NCBI GenBank assembly: GCA_019914945.1 | Contig: CM034110.1 | Location: 5,845,808-5,909,807 of the forward strand | DNA from: Typha latifolia | Taxonomy: Eukaryota > Streptophyta > Magnoliopsida > Poales > Typhaceae | Length of the DNA: 64,000 bases | Direction of reading: 5' to 3' | Translations under genes and position numbers: made by a program | Notes under the pieces: generated by a model | Database searches by the model: none | The model's input: the letters and a program-made list of their open reading frames with translations, nothing else | Told to the model about the DNA's origin: nothing | In this document: positions 38,401 to 51,900 of the stretch, piece by piece | Numbering within the stretch: the first letter of the stretch is position 1 | Layout of the letters: every line of letters starts with the position of its first letter

Positions 38401-39861
38401 CTCAAACCAAAAGCCAATATTAATATTTGTGACCATCTAATCACGCAGACCAGAACATCTCAATGCATTAGTAGAGTATCAGATTCAAAGGATGCAAATC
38501 AATTGAACTAGCTCAAGAAACCATCTATGTTTTTTTTCCTTTTAGGTTTGTTGATTACAACGGTTAGACACAAGATACATAAGTAGATAAAAGAAGATAC
38601 CTTGCCACCTAAAGGTTCAAATACTACGGAAAGACCTAATCTTATTCTTTGCAGCATAATGTCTAAGCATAACTAGAAAAGTAGAACAAATTATACACTA
38701 ATTCATCCAACCTTGCCAACGCAGTCAGGGATTTACCTACCAAGACCAGTAAGATGACCACAACCAAACAATAAAAGAAATAGTTTGCCAATTCCGAGAT
38801 GCGCATAAAAAAAAAAATCAAATTGATGTAAACATTGTAGCATTGTAAGCATGAATTTGCAATAAAAAATCTTACTTGATGATCCGAGATCTTGACAGGC
38901 ACCAAAAAGAAGTCATTGTCGACCTCCTTCATATCTTTCACACCTACAACCACCTCCTTCTTCATCCTTGAAATCCGCGGATCATCGTCCTCTCCGAACT
39001 CCGTCACGAAAAGTCCCTCCTTTGCCAGCCTGACGCACACATCACTCATCTGGAAAGCCTCGAAATGCACATCCCCGGCCGTGTCTAGCTTGACAACGGC
39101 CGTGACCCACTCCTTGATGTTCCCCTCCGCTTGCAACTCCGCAGCCTGCAGCACCTCCCGGCCAGACATCGTGTACTCCCCCGTCTCGCTCCCCTTCCTA
39201 CCCACCGCTTGGGTGAACACGAACCCCACCCTCCTCATCCCCATCCCGGCCGCGATCGCTTCCACGAGCCTCTCCTCCTCGGGGTCGCGGTGGAGCGCGA
39301 GGGCGTCCTCAGTGCCGCTCTGCGGCGGTTCGTAGATGAAGTCGACAGCGACGACACCGTCGGAGGAGACCTTCCCGTAGAGGAAACCCCCGCGCTTGAC
39401 GGCGAAGGCGAGTGAGTCGGAAACGTAGAGCTGGAAAGCGTGGGCGGCGTCGCGATCGAAGGAGGCGCCGGCTGCGTGGGGGTCTCCTGCCTGGAGACGC
39501 GGATCTGGCGGGCGACGAGGTCTTCGATGGTCATCTTGTTCCGGCCGAAGGAGCCGGCGGGTTGGAAGGTGGGGGGAGCCTTGGGGAGAGCTGTGCGTGG
39601 GGCGGAGGAGAGGAGGAAGAGGAGGGAGCCGTGGGAGAGGTTGAGGGAAGAGAGTGGGGTGGAGGGATCGGAGAGGAGGGGGATAGGGTAAGAGGGGGGA
39701 GAGGAGAGGAGGAGGTTGGGGTCGGGGGAGAGGGTCTGGGAGGCGTAGGGGACGCCGAGCTGGGACTCGATGAGGGAGCGGAGGGTGGAGACGGTTGCGG
39801 AGGAGGGGTCGGGGACGGTGACGCGCTCGAGGCCGTCACGGCTGCGGATGCGGATGATCAT
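35429..39861 (-). CDS. NPL4: NPL4-like protein (CDC48 cofactor), two exons, apparent 1-bp frameshift
   Basis: Exon 1 runs 39861-38876 and exon 2 runs 35680-35429 on the minus strand, with a 3.2 kb GT-AG intron. The N terminus (MIIRIRSRDGLERV) is a ubiquitin-like fold, followed by FGRNKMTIEDLVARQIRVSR. The rest is the NPL4 domain with VEAIAAGMGMRRVGFVFTQ, VLQAAELQAE and KKEVVVGVKDMKEVDNDFF. Exon 2 supplies the C-terminal piece ending LLIESLAAS. In plants and yeast NPL4 pairs with UFD1 to deliver ubiquitinated clients to the CDC48/p97 ATPase. The frame breaks at 39478-39482, where a run of five G (C on the coding strand) stands where six are needed: exon 1 is 986 bases, one short of a multiple of three, and conserved sequence resumes in the next frame (FDRDAAHAF). 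With one base restored the protein is 412 aa, a normal length. I read this as a probable sequencing error, not a pseudogene. Exon 1 is extremely GC-rich. Confidence 0.92.
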
Positions 39862-39865
39862 GACG

Positions 39866-39889
39866 ACGGCGGCGGCGGCGGCGGCGGCG
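39866..39889. repeat. (CGG)n microsatellite in the NPL4 5' leader
   Basis: About eight CGG units directly before the NPL4 start codon (GCC on the coding strand). Confidence 0.85.
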
Positions 39890-40485
39890 ATGGCGGTGGA
39901 GGATGTGGAGTTCTCGAGAGAATTCGAGATATAGAGGAAGACGATGTAGAATAAGGAGGAGAGAAAAGTAATCAGGGAGAGGCGTGAAGTGGGAGGGGAA
40001 AGTAGAAGAGAAGATTAGTAGTGGATTCGAGGAGTAAAGTGGGGAGGATTCGATGATTTCTACGGCAGTGGTGAGATCAAGAGGATATTTATTTATACCC
40101 GCCTTTCTCTTTTGTTACTTTGTATTGTTGGTTCGGGGCTCGTGAATCATAAAAGGAAGGCAGACTCTCGGTTGGATTCCGATTGAGATTTGCTTAGGCT
40201 TGGTTCAGATGATGACGAGTGTATTGGTCGTATGAATTTAATGGCTTTGATTATCTTGATATCTTTTGTGTGCCAATTAAAATCATCGGATATATTGTGT
40301 ATCTAACGAGACGAGCACCTGGACAACTTGTACAGATTGACTTGCCAGTGATACCAATAAGGAAGACCAAATACTTATTAGGGTGTAATCACAACTCAGT
40401 CAAAATTCACCGTGTTTTTAATAAAATTTTTAAAGAAAAATAAAAAATATCATTTTACCATTTCACTCATTTTCATCTTTAATTA

Positions 40486-40720
40486 CAGTTTTTGACCAAA
40501 CTAGTTGTGTTACAAACTTTTTTACCAAAATAGATTACTCCTTAAACTTATTACTAAAATTAGTCTATTTTACTATAGCTCTAAATAAAATACTGGACTC
40601 ATAAGCGTTTTACTGTTTCATCCAAGCGCGGACCGCTTCAATAGCATTTTTATATCAAATCGAAATGCTTAACAATTAAATGTTTATTCACAAAAACTTT
40701 ATTCCTCTAATTCTAGGTTA
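40486..40720. repeat. Partial copy of the GTTTTTGACCAAACTAG MITE family
   Basis: It begins AGTTTTTGACCAAACTAG and shares TTAAACTTATTA and TACTATAGC-type words with the intact element at 25092-25507. The right-hand arm is missing or too diverged to see. Confidence 0.55.
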
Positions 40721-41227
40721 ACCACTTAGAAGAAAACGTCTAACCTTAACTAGTAAAACACTCATCATTTAAGTATTCTTACGGACTTTTTCTAAACCCG
40801 TGAGGAGTCATTTTGTGGTCTAAAATTTGCAAAGCTGATCTTATAATAGAAAACGTTGACTTGGACATCATCTTAAATAACTTAAAGCGTGAATTGTTGA
40901 ACTCATTAGTGTCTTAAAACACAGCCAACCCTCTTCTTCTTCTAACTTTAATTTTGCCAAACACTAGCACAACAATAGCCTCTTTCTTCTTCTTTGCTTT
41001 AGCACAAAGGTTATTCTTCTTACCGTCTCTCTATTTTCCATCTTTTTCAGAAATTCCTGGCACGAGACATTATCAACACCAAAATTGATTTTAGTGGGTA
41101 GAAATTTCAATTAATTTTGATGGAATGTGGTAGAAGTTTTAGTTAATATTGACTAAAATCATATGAAATTTTAGTTAATTTTGATTTTAGTGTGTTTAAA
41201 TTTCAGTTAACTTGGATATTATCGGAT

Positions 41228-41685
41228 GGAGCAACAGTGACGAGCATCAATGAGCATGATTATTGACACATACGATATCTAATTGCATCACTGGGTGCCA
41301 ACTCCTACAAAGCATCAGCCAGTACCACATCCTGTAGATAGAGTTAGAGATAGAAAAGGAGGGATAGATAGAAGGTGAGAGAGAGAGAGGGGGTGGTGGA
41401 GTAGACTATAGAGTGGGCGGATAGAGAGGAGGTAACTGTAGAATATTGGTTGCAATAGGGTCTATGCTCATATGCTCAAATGCACTTGTCGAATGGAGTA
41501 GCAGTGATGAGCATCAATGAGCATGATTATTGGCACGTATGTTATCTATTACAGATGATTAATGAGTCGAGATGCTTACATGCTCCTTTTACAATGCATC
41601 ACTCGGTGCCAACTCCTACAGAGCATCAGCTAGTACCACATTCTACAGATAGAGGTAGAGATAGAAATAGAGGGATAGATAGAAG

Positions 41686-41758
<73 letters not shown>

Positions 41759-41832
41759 GGACAAATACCGCGGAGTAGACTATAGAGCGAGCGGATAGAG
41801 AGAAGGTGACTATAGAATATTGGTTGCAATAG
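41228..41832. repeat. Tandem duplication of a 230-340 bp segment
   Basis: 41228-41460 and 41492-41832 share GAGCATCAATGAGCATGATT, GGTGCCAACTCCTACA, GAGTAGACTATAGAG and AGAATATTGGTTGCAATAGG in the same order. The second copy is longer because of an extra 40 bp segment and a large GA expansion. Confidence 0.85.
41690..41753. repeat. (GA)n microsatellite, about 62 bp
   Basis: About 31 GA units within the second copy of the tandem duplication. The first copy has only a short GA tract at the same place, so the expansion came after the duplication. Confidence 0.95.
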
Positions 41833-41924
41833 GATCGAGTTAGCTTGAGTCATAATAATACAACCATTTATTAAAGGAGTCGAAGTTTCTAAACATGAAC
41901 ATAATCTATTTATCAACGGGTTAC

Positions 41925-42270
41925 ATGGGTTATAAATGGGTTATTAGTTGACATAAGTTAATCAAATTTTTATAAATTATTTAGATTATAAACATGTTTA
42001 TTTGGGTTGTAAACAAGTTTATTCAAGTTGTAAATAAGCTTTCTCATATTATAAATGAGTTAATAGGGTCATATATGGGTAGTGGGGTTCTGAATAGATT
42101 AGTCGGTTATAAATGGGTTATCGTGTCATATACGGTTTGACGGGTCGGGTCATAAATCAGCTAATCGGATTGAGATAATAAACACGAACACGGCCCATTT
42201 AATAATCGGGTTAGACGAATTGACTTATCTATGACCCGAACTCAATTAGATTAAATCTTTGCCACCTCTA
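41925..42270 (-). repeat. hAT-like non-autonomous element, one end visible
   Basis: Read on the minus strand it begins TAGAGGTGGCAAAGATTTAA and continues with GGGTCATAGATAAG and many TTATAA and GGGTTA words. This is the style of hAT-derived repeats with TAGRGGTGNCAA ends. I could not place the other end or a target duplication. Confidence 0.45.
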
Positions 42271-42684
42271 CTATAAAGAAGCCAATTAGAGAGGAGTAGA
42301 CTACAGATGCGTCTAATGACCTAGGATTTTATGTACCCAGAGGGTAAATACTTGTTTAGGAACTTTGAAGTTTGAGGAACAATCAAGTTTGGAAAACAAC
42401 CAAATTTGGTAAAAAACTGGGGATGTTGCGGGTTTACACTGTACCCTTGGACTGGGGCCGGGTCATATTCGGGTTGGCCCTAATTCAAAGCCCGAACTGG
42501 TTTGGAAAGAATGTTCCGTTGTTCGTACGATTATTTGATCTCTCGTGTTCCTTCCCCAACCCTCGTCGGTCTCCAAAATCCGACCACTCTCCTCCTCTTC
42601 TCACTTTGCCGTTGTCGTAGTGAAGCCAAAACCCTACTCCTCGTTCCTTCTCTTGTCCGGGAATCGCCGAGGGAAAAGGAAAAG

Positions 42685-42918
42685 GTACCTCTCTCTCTCT
42701 CGCTCGCTCGCTCGCTCTTCTCTCATCTCCTAGGGTTTTCTGTTGCTCTTCTCTATTCTCCTAATCCCTTCTTCCGGTCACAAGTTTGAGGCGGCTCGTC
42801 TCAGTTTAGGTTTTAGTTGCCTCTCAGAATCTTTAATTTATTGGAATGGTGGTACCTTTACAAATTCTTGTTTCACTTCTTGCGTGATGATTTTGTTAGC
42901 TTGAATTGGTTTGGCCAG
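42685..42918 (+). other. 5'-UTR intron of the cyclin-L gene
   Basis: A donor AAAAG/GTACCT at 42685 and an acceptor GGCCAG/G at 42918 bracket a 234 bp intron that ends one base before the start ATG. The leader exon upstream is CT-rich. Position and splice signals support this; transcript data are absent. Confidence 0.6.
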
Positions 42919-42919
42919 G

Positions 42920-45900
42920 ATGATATACACTGCCATTGACACCTTTTACCTCACCGACGAGCAGCTGAAGAATTCGCCTTCGAGAAAAGATGGGATCGAT
43001 GAAGAGACGGAGACCACTCTTCGGATCTACGGATGCGATCTCATACAGGAGAGCGGCATTCTGCTTCGACTGTATCCTCTTTGCTATATATTGTCATATG
43101 TGGAATCACCAAATAAAGGCTATTTCTTTGTAGTAGTTTCTTGTTTTATTTTCCTTATACTGTGGATTTCTTGACTCGTATAGACCTCAAGCTGTGATGG
43201 CCACAGGGCAGGTTCTATTCCATCGGTTTTACTGCAAGAAGTCTTTTGCTCGATTCAGTGTTAAAGTAAGAAGCCGTGATTTTGCTCCCATTGGTGCTTG
43301 GATTGTTCTTTCTTGTGTTTTATTGAACTAATATGTGGCTTTTGGTGCTAATTCTAGAGGGTTGCGGCGAGCTGTGTTTGGCTGGCTTCTAAATTGGAGG
43401 AGAGTCCAAGGAGAGCAAAGCATGTTATTATTGTCTTCCACAGAATGGAATGTAGGAGGGAAAACCTTCCTATAGAGCATTTGGATGTCTTTTCAAAGGT
43501 ATATGGTCTTTCCTTTCCTGTCTTTCTTCTGAATAGATTTGAGATTTGAGATTTGAATTTGGAAGCTTTATTTGGTTTCCTGCAGGTGATGATTTGTTAT
43601 TTCCGAATTTTTGAAATGCAAAATTGCTCATATTGTTTCATCTTTGTCACAGAAGTATTCAGACTTGAAGAATGATCTGATCAGAACAGAGCGACATTTG
43701 TTAAAAGAAATGGGGTTTATTTGCCATGTAGAGCATCCTCATAAATTTATATCAAATTACCTCGCAACTCTTGGGACCCCTCCCGAGTTGAGGCAGGAAG
43801 CCTGGAATCTAGCCAATGATAGGTATTTTTTCTGCATAAACTTCTATCTATTGATTCAATGAATAGGTCAATGTTATAATTTTCTTCCAGCATCTTATAT
43901 TGATGAGCTTCCTTATATTTGGAAATTCTCTACTTTCTTAGAATTGTTAGCAGGCTTGTCTTTCATGTACTTCAGCTTAAAATTCTCTTCGGCATGTCAA
44001 GTTGCTAACCCCTTTAACTGATTTATTGTAGAGAATTCATGACTCTATTGCTCAATTATGGCGAGCAGAATATTACCTTTAGACTTGAGGTGTCGGTTAC
44101 GGGTATGGAACCCATTTTGATGTGCCTGTGTCACCATGAGAAACCATATATATTTCAGTTTACATTGATGAAACCATATTGCAGATCTGGTTGCTATGTA
44201 CTTATGTTCACAATATTATTGAGTAGCTATAGAGGTTTGCAACTTTGCGTGGCATACGTCTTGTGGTTCTAGCTTGTTTAATGCTCACGTTCATTTTTAA
44301 GATAGTGGAATGATTCTGCAAAGATATGCTTTTGCAAATCGTTGCATATGTAAGTTTCTGATGACCTTTCAACATTTGGTTTATTTTAGATTTTTAGTTT
44401 CTAGATGGTCATGTTTATCCAATTGGATTAATCTTAATTTAGCTCAAAACTTCAAAAATGATATGCTTGTGACAGTATTTATTAGGTTGAGGAGCACAAA
44501 TCCAAATATGGATTGAGAAGGCAGTGAAATATAAATAGCAGAAGTTTAAGATTCCAAGAGATTAATGCTGTAATGGATAAATGCTGACATAAGATAACAA
44601 ATTGGACCAAAATGTGAGTCCTGGACAGAAGTTTAGAGAAGGATTCCAACAAAAAATAGGTGGATGATGTGACATGGATTATAACAAAAAATGAGTATTC
44701 AAGAATTATATAGATAGAAGTTTGTGAGGAGGATCATTTATATGCCCTTAATGTTCTAACTTACTAATTATATGCCGATCTTACAATACAGGTTGATGAT
44801 CAATTTTAAGAAGGATTACAGCAAATGGCCTGGGAAAAATGTATGTAGATAAGAGTGTGCATGTATGAGGTTCATTGCTGGACATAGTTAAGCATATATT
44901 CAAAGTTTAAATTTATGACAGAATATACAAAGAAAAAGTGAAAGAACTGAGGCTTGCATAAGTAATTAATTACATTGTAAGAAGTTTCCAACTCTAGTCA
45001 TGCTATTTTTTTTTAAAATTATGTGATGCAACAATTCGTTCTTTTTTCTCCCTGCTGGCAGATAGTTGAATACAGAATATCAGGATATCAACATAGCATT
45101 TGTTAGAGTGTGATGGAACAATTGGATCTTCTTTCTCTCTGCTGACTGATAGTTGAATTTAGAATATCAGGATATCAATATAGCATTTGGTACAATGAAA
45201 TACGGTTTATGTACGGTTTTGGATTTTTTGGCCGTATCTTCCCATATTTGTATTTTGCTATTGAATATAAAATATCCAGTTATATAAAATTTGTGTCCAG
45301 TTTTATTTCTCCTTGTAGGCTCTGAATCTAGAGGATAAGTTTAGTTGAGAGGCAGTAAGGGCATAAGGGGGATGGATCCTGCGAGAAGTCCATGAGAGGA
45401 TGACAAGATGATAGATTAAAGGGTGCATTAATTCCTCTAACTGCCTAACATAACATATTAACATATTAAGATAGAAAATTGAAAAAAAAACATAACAGTT
45501 CGGTCTTTGCTGTGGTGGAAAGGAGTGGAAGAGAGTGAGAAAGTGAGTGAGAGAGAGAGTGGGAAAGAGGATCATCGTTTGCCGTCTTCCTCACTCATAG
45601 TTGCTCAAGAGAGGAGGATCTAGAGAGCCGTAGAGGAAGAGACAGCCAAAGAGGAAGAGAAAGAGGATTGAAAGAGGAGATGGTTTTTTTATACATACAA
45701 CTTACCTTTACTCACGTCCAACCCGACCCATTTTCATTAGTTTTAAGATTTGGTGGGCCGAATGGCCCACTTGCCAAATCAGCCCGCTTGGGGCTTTTTC
45801 AGCTCCTAGGCGACTTGCAAAGGCAGGTGAATGCTTTTTCATTGCTAATCGAGAAAGTGGGGCGGCTGCCATGGTGGGCGCCAAACGTGCCATTCAAAAT

Positions 45901-48900
45901 ATTCGTTTAAATCAATCAATTAGTCATTTTCTTCCATATTAAATTCCTCTCTTTCTCGATCTCATATTATAATGACAAAATACTAACTTCTCTAATATCT
46001 CTATTGGCAATCTATTATAGGTTTATGTGATAAAAAAGAAAGTAATTTAATTTCTTTTACACTACGATGAAGACACTATTTGATTTAAAATCTTTGCTAT
46101 TGGTATTAAAATTAATACCTCTATCTATAAGTGGACCACTATTTTAACTGAAGTATTATGAGATATAGCTGCAATAACTTTTACAGTATCGACGCACCCA
46201 TCTCTCAATTCTATCTCTCCACATGAAATATATTATTGCATGCATTTTATAAAATATTGATTGGATTGAAACTTGAAACAAATAATAATAAAATCATCTT
46301 AGTTGAATTATAACCCACTTCTCTATTGTAAAGGATTCGTTTATAAATGTCAGAGTCTAGTCTATTGATTACATTATTAACTTCCATCAAAATTTCTACA
46401 TCATTAGTGACATTTTCACAGAATTGGAATATTGGATTAAAAAAATATCTTGTAAAGATTGTAATTTAAAGCTTGGAAGCATTCAAAATTTTAAAATATT
46501 TATCATAAAAGTAATCTTTAAATTACAAATATGTCTACCATTAGCTTGTATATCTTGATGTAGCTCTTTGTTCTATCTGGAGTTAATCAACTTCTACCAC
46601 TTGTAATTTTTGTCCATAATTTTTTGGTTATGTCCATAACCTTATACAAGAAGCCCATCTTTGACTTGCTGTTAATGTTTATGAGTTATTCTAAAATATA
46701 TTTTCAAGAACCATGCTCTTCAGCATTTTACTTAATCTTTGATCCTTAGGTTTTATATTTTAATTTTTATAGACTGTTCATTTGATGGAATATTCAGTGA
46801 TTCTTATATCACATGATACTCTTTAATGCTAGAAAATAAGTGATAAATTTAGTGAATTCGAGTCTAATGATGCCCATACCACTAGTCATCTTTCATTTAT
46901 CACTTTACCAATTTTAGGATGTTTGACAATATCCTCCAATATGAGATTAAGATAATGTGCAACACACAACGTTCAATTTGAATGCTATCTCTTCAATATA
47001 AGTAATTGTTCAACAACCTTATAATTTATCACATTATCATTAATCACTTTGATTATCCTTTTGTCTCACCTATTTCTTTTACTACATTATCTATTAGTCG
47101 GAAAATATAATCTGTATTTTTTAAATTAGTGTTAGTATCAATAGACTTAAAATATTATCTCCATACTTTAGTGCACTAAGAAATTAATTATATATTTTTA
47201 TTCTATGTAGTCTATTTATCACATATGAGCATACGACCAAATTTATTCCAATAACTTTAAAAGAGTTTGTTCGTGATAACCCCTCTTTATCCTAGAATTT
47301 GACTACTAAACCATTGTTGTTGGGATAAAAGAAAAATCTGATAAACGACATTTCTCCCACTCTTTTATCCCAAAAGAAAAAATTACCAATTTTTTTTATT
47401 CTAATATATTCTAAATATATTAGAAAATATTATTGAGTTATGATGTGACTAGAATATAATTACCGAATTGTAATGAGATTATGATACAATATAGTAGAAT
47501 ATGTTTGTAGTGAAAATGTTTTGATATGAGATATCAATTTATAATGCTATTTGTGATGGTATCTATATTTGAATTATAATGAACTAAGTTAAATTATTTT
47601 GTTGCCAAAAATTCTAAATCTAATCATGATATGATGATAAAATAGTTGTAAAATTAAATTGAATTTCTAGTTAATTCTAAACCTATTTCCTATTTTTCTC
47701 CAAAAGAAAATAACAAATATCTATTTACATTAACTAGGAAAAGGGCAATAGGGGCAATTTGATCATTTTTATCTCTTATCCCAACTATCATAACAAAACA
47801 CCATCTTATTCCATAATTTTATTCCAGCGCTTATCATTTTTTTGCAACTAAACACCCACCAAGAAATTGGGATAAAATTTTCTTTTATCTCGGAATAAGT
47901 TCTCATTTTATCCCAATCCCAATTTTCTTTATCCCGGTACCAATTTAGCCCTAAATAACACATAAAAACAACTGAAAGGTAACATACATCAACCCTCCTC
48001 AATTTCAAATATGGGCTCTTCTGGACTTAATTAAAGCAAATGTTTCATGAAGAAATTGTAGTCTAGTATCTTGAGGACCATTTGAGGTGAGTTCATGTGA
48101 ACGAGTATATAGACCCACCTGCTACGTTGGCCTCTTATATCATTAAGGCAATCTTTAAGACCATGTAGCCAATATACTTGCTACTAGGCTATTAGCTTGG
48201 TTTACTTCACATCTACCTTCATTTATAGCCAACCTGTTCATAAATACTGCACATATTTAAAAATTATAGGATCATTCTTATGCCATCCACTAGGAAGTTC
48301 AATGCTCTTAATTGTTAATTGACAACTTTTCCCTAGGAACTCAAAAGCATGGTTCGAATTTCGGTTTTTTTTCAGTTTTGAGTGTTTTGACCTATAGAAA
48401 AAATAAATATTTTATGTCGAATCGTGGTGCAAAATAAATGTCAAAATTAGAAATCTTCATAGTTTCAGCTAACGTTCCAGTTTCGGCCAATTCCAGTCCT
48501 ATTCCAAACTAGTTTGTTGGTTGGTTGGTTTCAGTGGGAGTATTGGTCGATCAATTGCATTTCAGCTGTTTTGACTAAAACTTATTGAAACTATGTATTT
48601 TGAGTTAAATGGGTCAAATCCATCCGTGACCCGGCCCATAACAAACCTGTAGGGTTGTCAATATAATTGAACGGCTCAGGCTCGGCTTGGCCGAAGCTCG
48701 AGTCCGGCTCTGCTCGGTTAGAGATGAGTCGAGCCCGAGCATAACCGGCTTGAAATTAATATCGAGTTGAGCCTGAACTGGAGCCGGCTCGCTCAGGTTC
48801 AGCTCGATAGGCTCAGTAAAAAATGGGTGAGAAAAACACCAATTTCCAAATCCCATTTCCATATCCTCGCCATCTTCGCTGCGGTGTGTCGGTGCTGCCT

Positions 48901-51900
48901 CATCCTCCTTCGCGAAGCTGCCACTGCGGTTTCGCCTTGTGCCTTCGTCCTCCTTTACCAAGCTGCTGTTGCGGTGCCGCTTCGTCAAGTTGTCGTGGTG
49001 CCAGCAAATCTCTGGCGGATCAAGGTGGATCAACACCTCTGTCACGTAGCTCTCCGGTAGGTCCCCCAACGCTGTCCCGTAGGCCCCGATCTTCTTCTTC
49101 TTCTTTGGCTCGGCTTGGGCTCGATCTGGCTTGGTCTCGATCTGGCTTGGTCTAGCTCAATCCGGCTTAGATTGAATGAGGCTTGATGATAAGCTCATTT
49201 CATGTTCGGCTCGAGTGGAGTTGCTCGGAGCTTGAGCCTAATTTTAAAGCTCGAAATTAATTTCGAGCTGAGCCTGAGTTGGAGCCTGGGCGAGCCGGCT
49301 CGACTCTTTTACACCCCTACAAACCAGGAAACATTAGTTATTTGATGCCCCCGCGCCCCACTCTCATCCCTTTCCCCCTCTCTTTCTCAACTTGTCAATC
49401 TTTTAGCAGTGCTCTCTCCCTCTTTGTTCTGCAACAATCTTTTTGCTATAGTAATAGAGTGAGGAAAAAAAGAGAGGAAAAAAAGAGAGGGAGAGGCTAA
49501 AGAAAGAGTAGAGAGGAGAGAATTCCCTCTTTGTTTTGCAGCCCATAGTAACATAGAGAGGAACAGAGATAGAGATTAATTCAATTTTCACTTTTGGACT
49601 TTAAAATATTGTCCTTCATTTTTTGAATTATATTCTGAACTAAATCTCTGTTTATGTTTGATTTATGCTAAAAATTAAATGTCTCTAGGAGATAAATTAT
49701 GATACTGATATTGAGTGACAATATTGTAAAACAATTAAGCAAGATAAAAGACATCAAATGTGATTGATGTAAAAAGAAAATGAGAAAAGATGCTAGCGTA
49801 TGAAAGCACATTTAGCTGGTAGACAACCAAATATAGCAATTTACACTCTAGTGAGTTTAGAAAACAGAAAACAAATATTAGCTTATCTAATAGGCAAATA
49901 AAAGATATATATTTTGCAAGACAAAAAGAATCAATGGTCTATTGAGAATTGATGCCATGGATCCCAGTTTTAGCCGATCCCGAGTGGGATCGGTTGAAAT
50001 GGATCGAGATCGGTCCGAGTTGAAACCAGCCGTTTCTGGCTAGGATATATCCGATCCATTTTAGGTCGGGATCAGCCGATCCCACTCGAAACTGCAGCTG
50101 TCGTAGCCTGTCAGCCTTGCTGCAGCAGGCGCAAAAAAAGGGGGGGGGGGAGAGAAAGAGTAAGAGAGGGAAAGAGATTAGTGATAGTTAGAGAGAGAGA
50201 GAGAGCGGGATACAATAAATTAGCAATAAGAGGGATGGGAAGAAGAAAGGAAGAGAGATTTATAGGCTTTATATGTGAGTAATTGTTATTTTCTTGTAAT
50301 TTGTTTTCTAAATTTTAAAAAATTTATCAACATTTTAAAATAATATTTAGAATTGTGGAAAGTCTTAGTAGAAGAATTACTAAATAAACATAGACGCTGA
50401 TTTTGCTGAAGAACTTCTGTAATCTTTTTCTCTTGTAAAAATGATCTTGTTGATTTTAGTTGTCGATTTTATTTGGTTGCACTTGTTTGGTATTCCTTAT
50501 TTTTGGTGGTACTTGATATTTTATATTTCTTCCCTTATTCCATCTTCTATTGGAAAAGAAAGAAAAATCTTTTAATCCGGAAATTATTCCACATCAAAAT
50601 ATAGTCTTTTAGGTGACTCTAGAATTCAAGAAAGTTCCTTTTGTTTGCGTCCATTCCCTTGTTTATAGTAGTTGTCATATCTAGTAGATATTGTTGTTGG
50701 CTTTATGTCCTAATTATTCTTTGATATGTTTGGTGGATCCAGAATTTTGCAGTCATTTGGATCTATAATCCTACTCTCCCATCAGATGTGGGCCTTGATT
50801 GGGGCTGAACTCAAAATTAAGAAGGCTATTTTAAGAGGTTTAGCTGGTTATAACTTGGAAGTTGACAATAACGAAAAAAACACTAGGATCCTAAAAATTA
50901 AATCTATGAGCCACTTGACAATAGGGAGGCCTACCTGTTGGTTGCATTTTTAACCTATGCATTGAAGAAGGAACGTTTTCAATTTTGATACAAGAAGTTT
51001 AGAGACCGGAGGAAAGAATATTTTCCTTTACATTCATCATGGCAGAGAACGAAGAAACATTTTTCGTGAGAGAGACTCTAGTAGCTATTTCTAATGTATT
51101 TACTCAGACTTTGATGCCAATGGCATGATGAATACTAGTGAATAAACTTTTGTGATGCCTGAAGTGTCATCATTGGTTGCCGTTATTTCATTTGGGGACC
51201 CCGTATCTCTACTGGTCTGCAACGAGAACTATACAATATGATAATTTATTTTGTAATTTCTTTCCATTTTGATGAATTTTAAATTGCAATGTCGACAGTG
51301 TCCTGACTATCTGAATGAAAGTATTTAACTGTATTGGTCTGCCTCAAGAACTATACCATATGATAATTCTGTTTTGGCAATATTTCCAGTTCATGGATTT
51401 TAAGATGTAATGTTGATAGTGCCCAGATTATCTGATTGAAACTATTTGGCTATCTTCTGTTTTATGATAATGTTTGAAGAGGTATTCATTGGCATAGAGG
51501 TGCATAGATGGATGTAGACTGCTGAACCATGGGTGAATGTAATCCTCAAGTGATTTATGATAGTTTTGATTATTCTGTCGATTGAAATATACTTTCTTAA
51601 GCTAAATTTTCATGTTTCACCACTTGTAATTATAGAGTACTGTTCTCATTAACACTCACTTCTTTAGATATTGCCTAGAGATTCATATATGTTATTTATC
51701 AGTATTATGCAATTGCTTCTCCTAACACTTGCCTGCTTAAATTTAAGTAAAATGATGCATCAACAGGTTCCTTTTTATGATTAATCATTTGATTGGAACT
51801 AGCAAAGCTTTGTCATATATCAAATGAGGGTTCACTTGGTGTGACTTAAGGCTTGTCTTCAAGCTCCCTCCAGTACCTGGGGTGAGACTGCATACGTCTT

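Noticed and set aside
39412..39954. A 180-codon plus-strand frame rich in Gly, Arg and Glu opposite the NPL4 gene
   Set aside because: It is the antisense shadow of the GC-rich NPL4 first exon; the minus strand has clear homology and this frame has none.
44032..44089. A possible extra exon in cyclin-L intron 4 (acceptor TTGTAG, donor GAG/GT)
   Set aside because: It would be 58 bp and leave the wrong phase for exon 5; conserved sequence joins directly from exon 4 to exon 5.
50726..50953. A 75-codon open frame inside cyclin-L intron 4
   Set aside because: No family resemblance, no splice context in phase, and it lies between transposon relics; coding is not supported.
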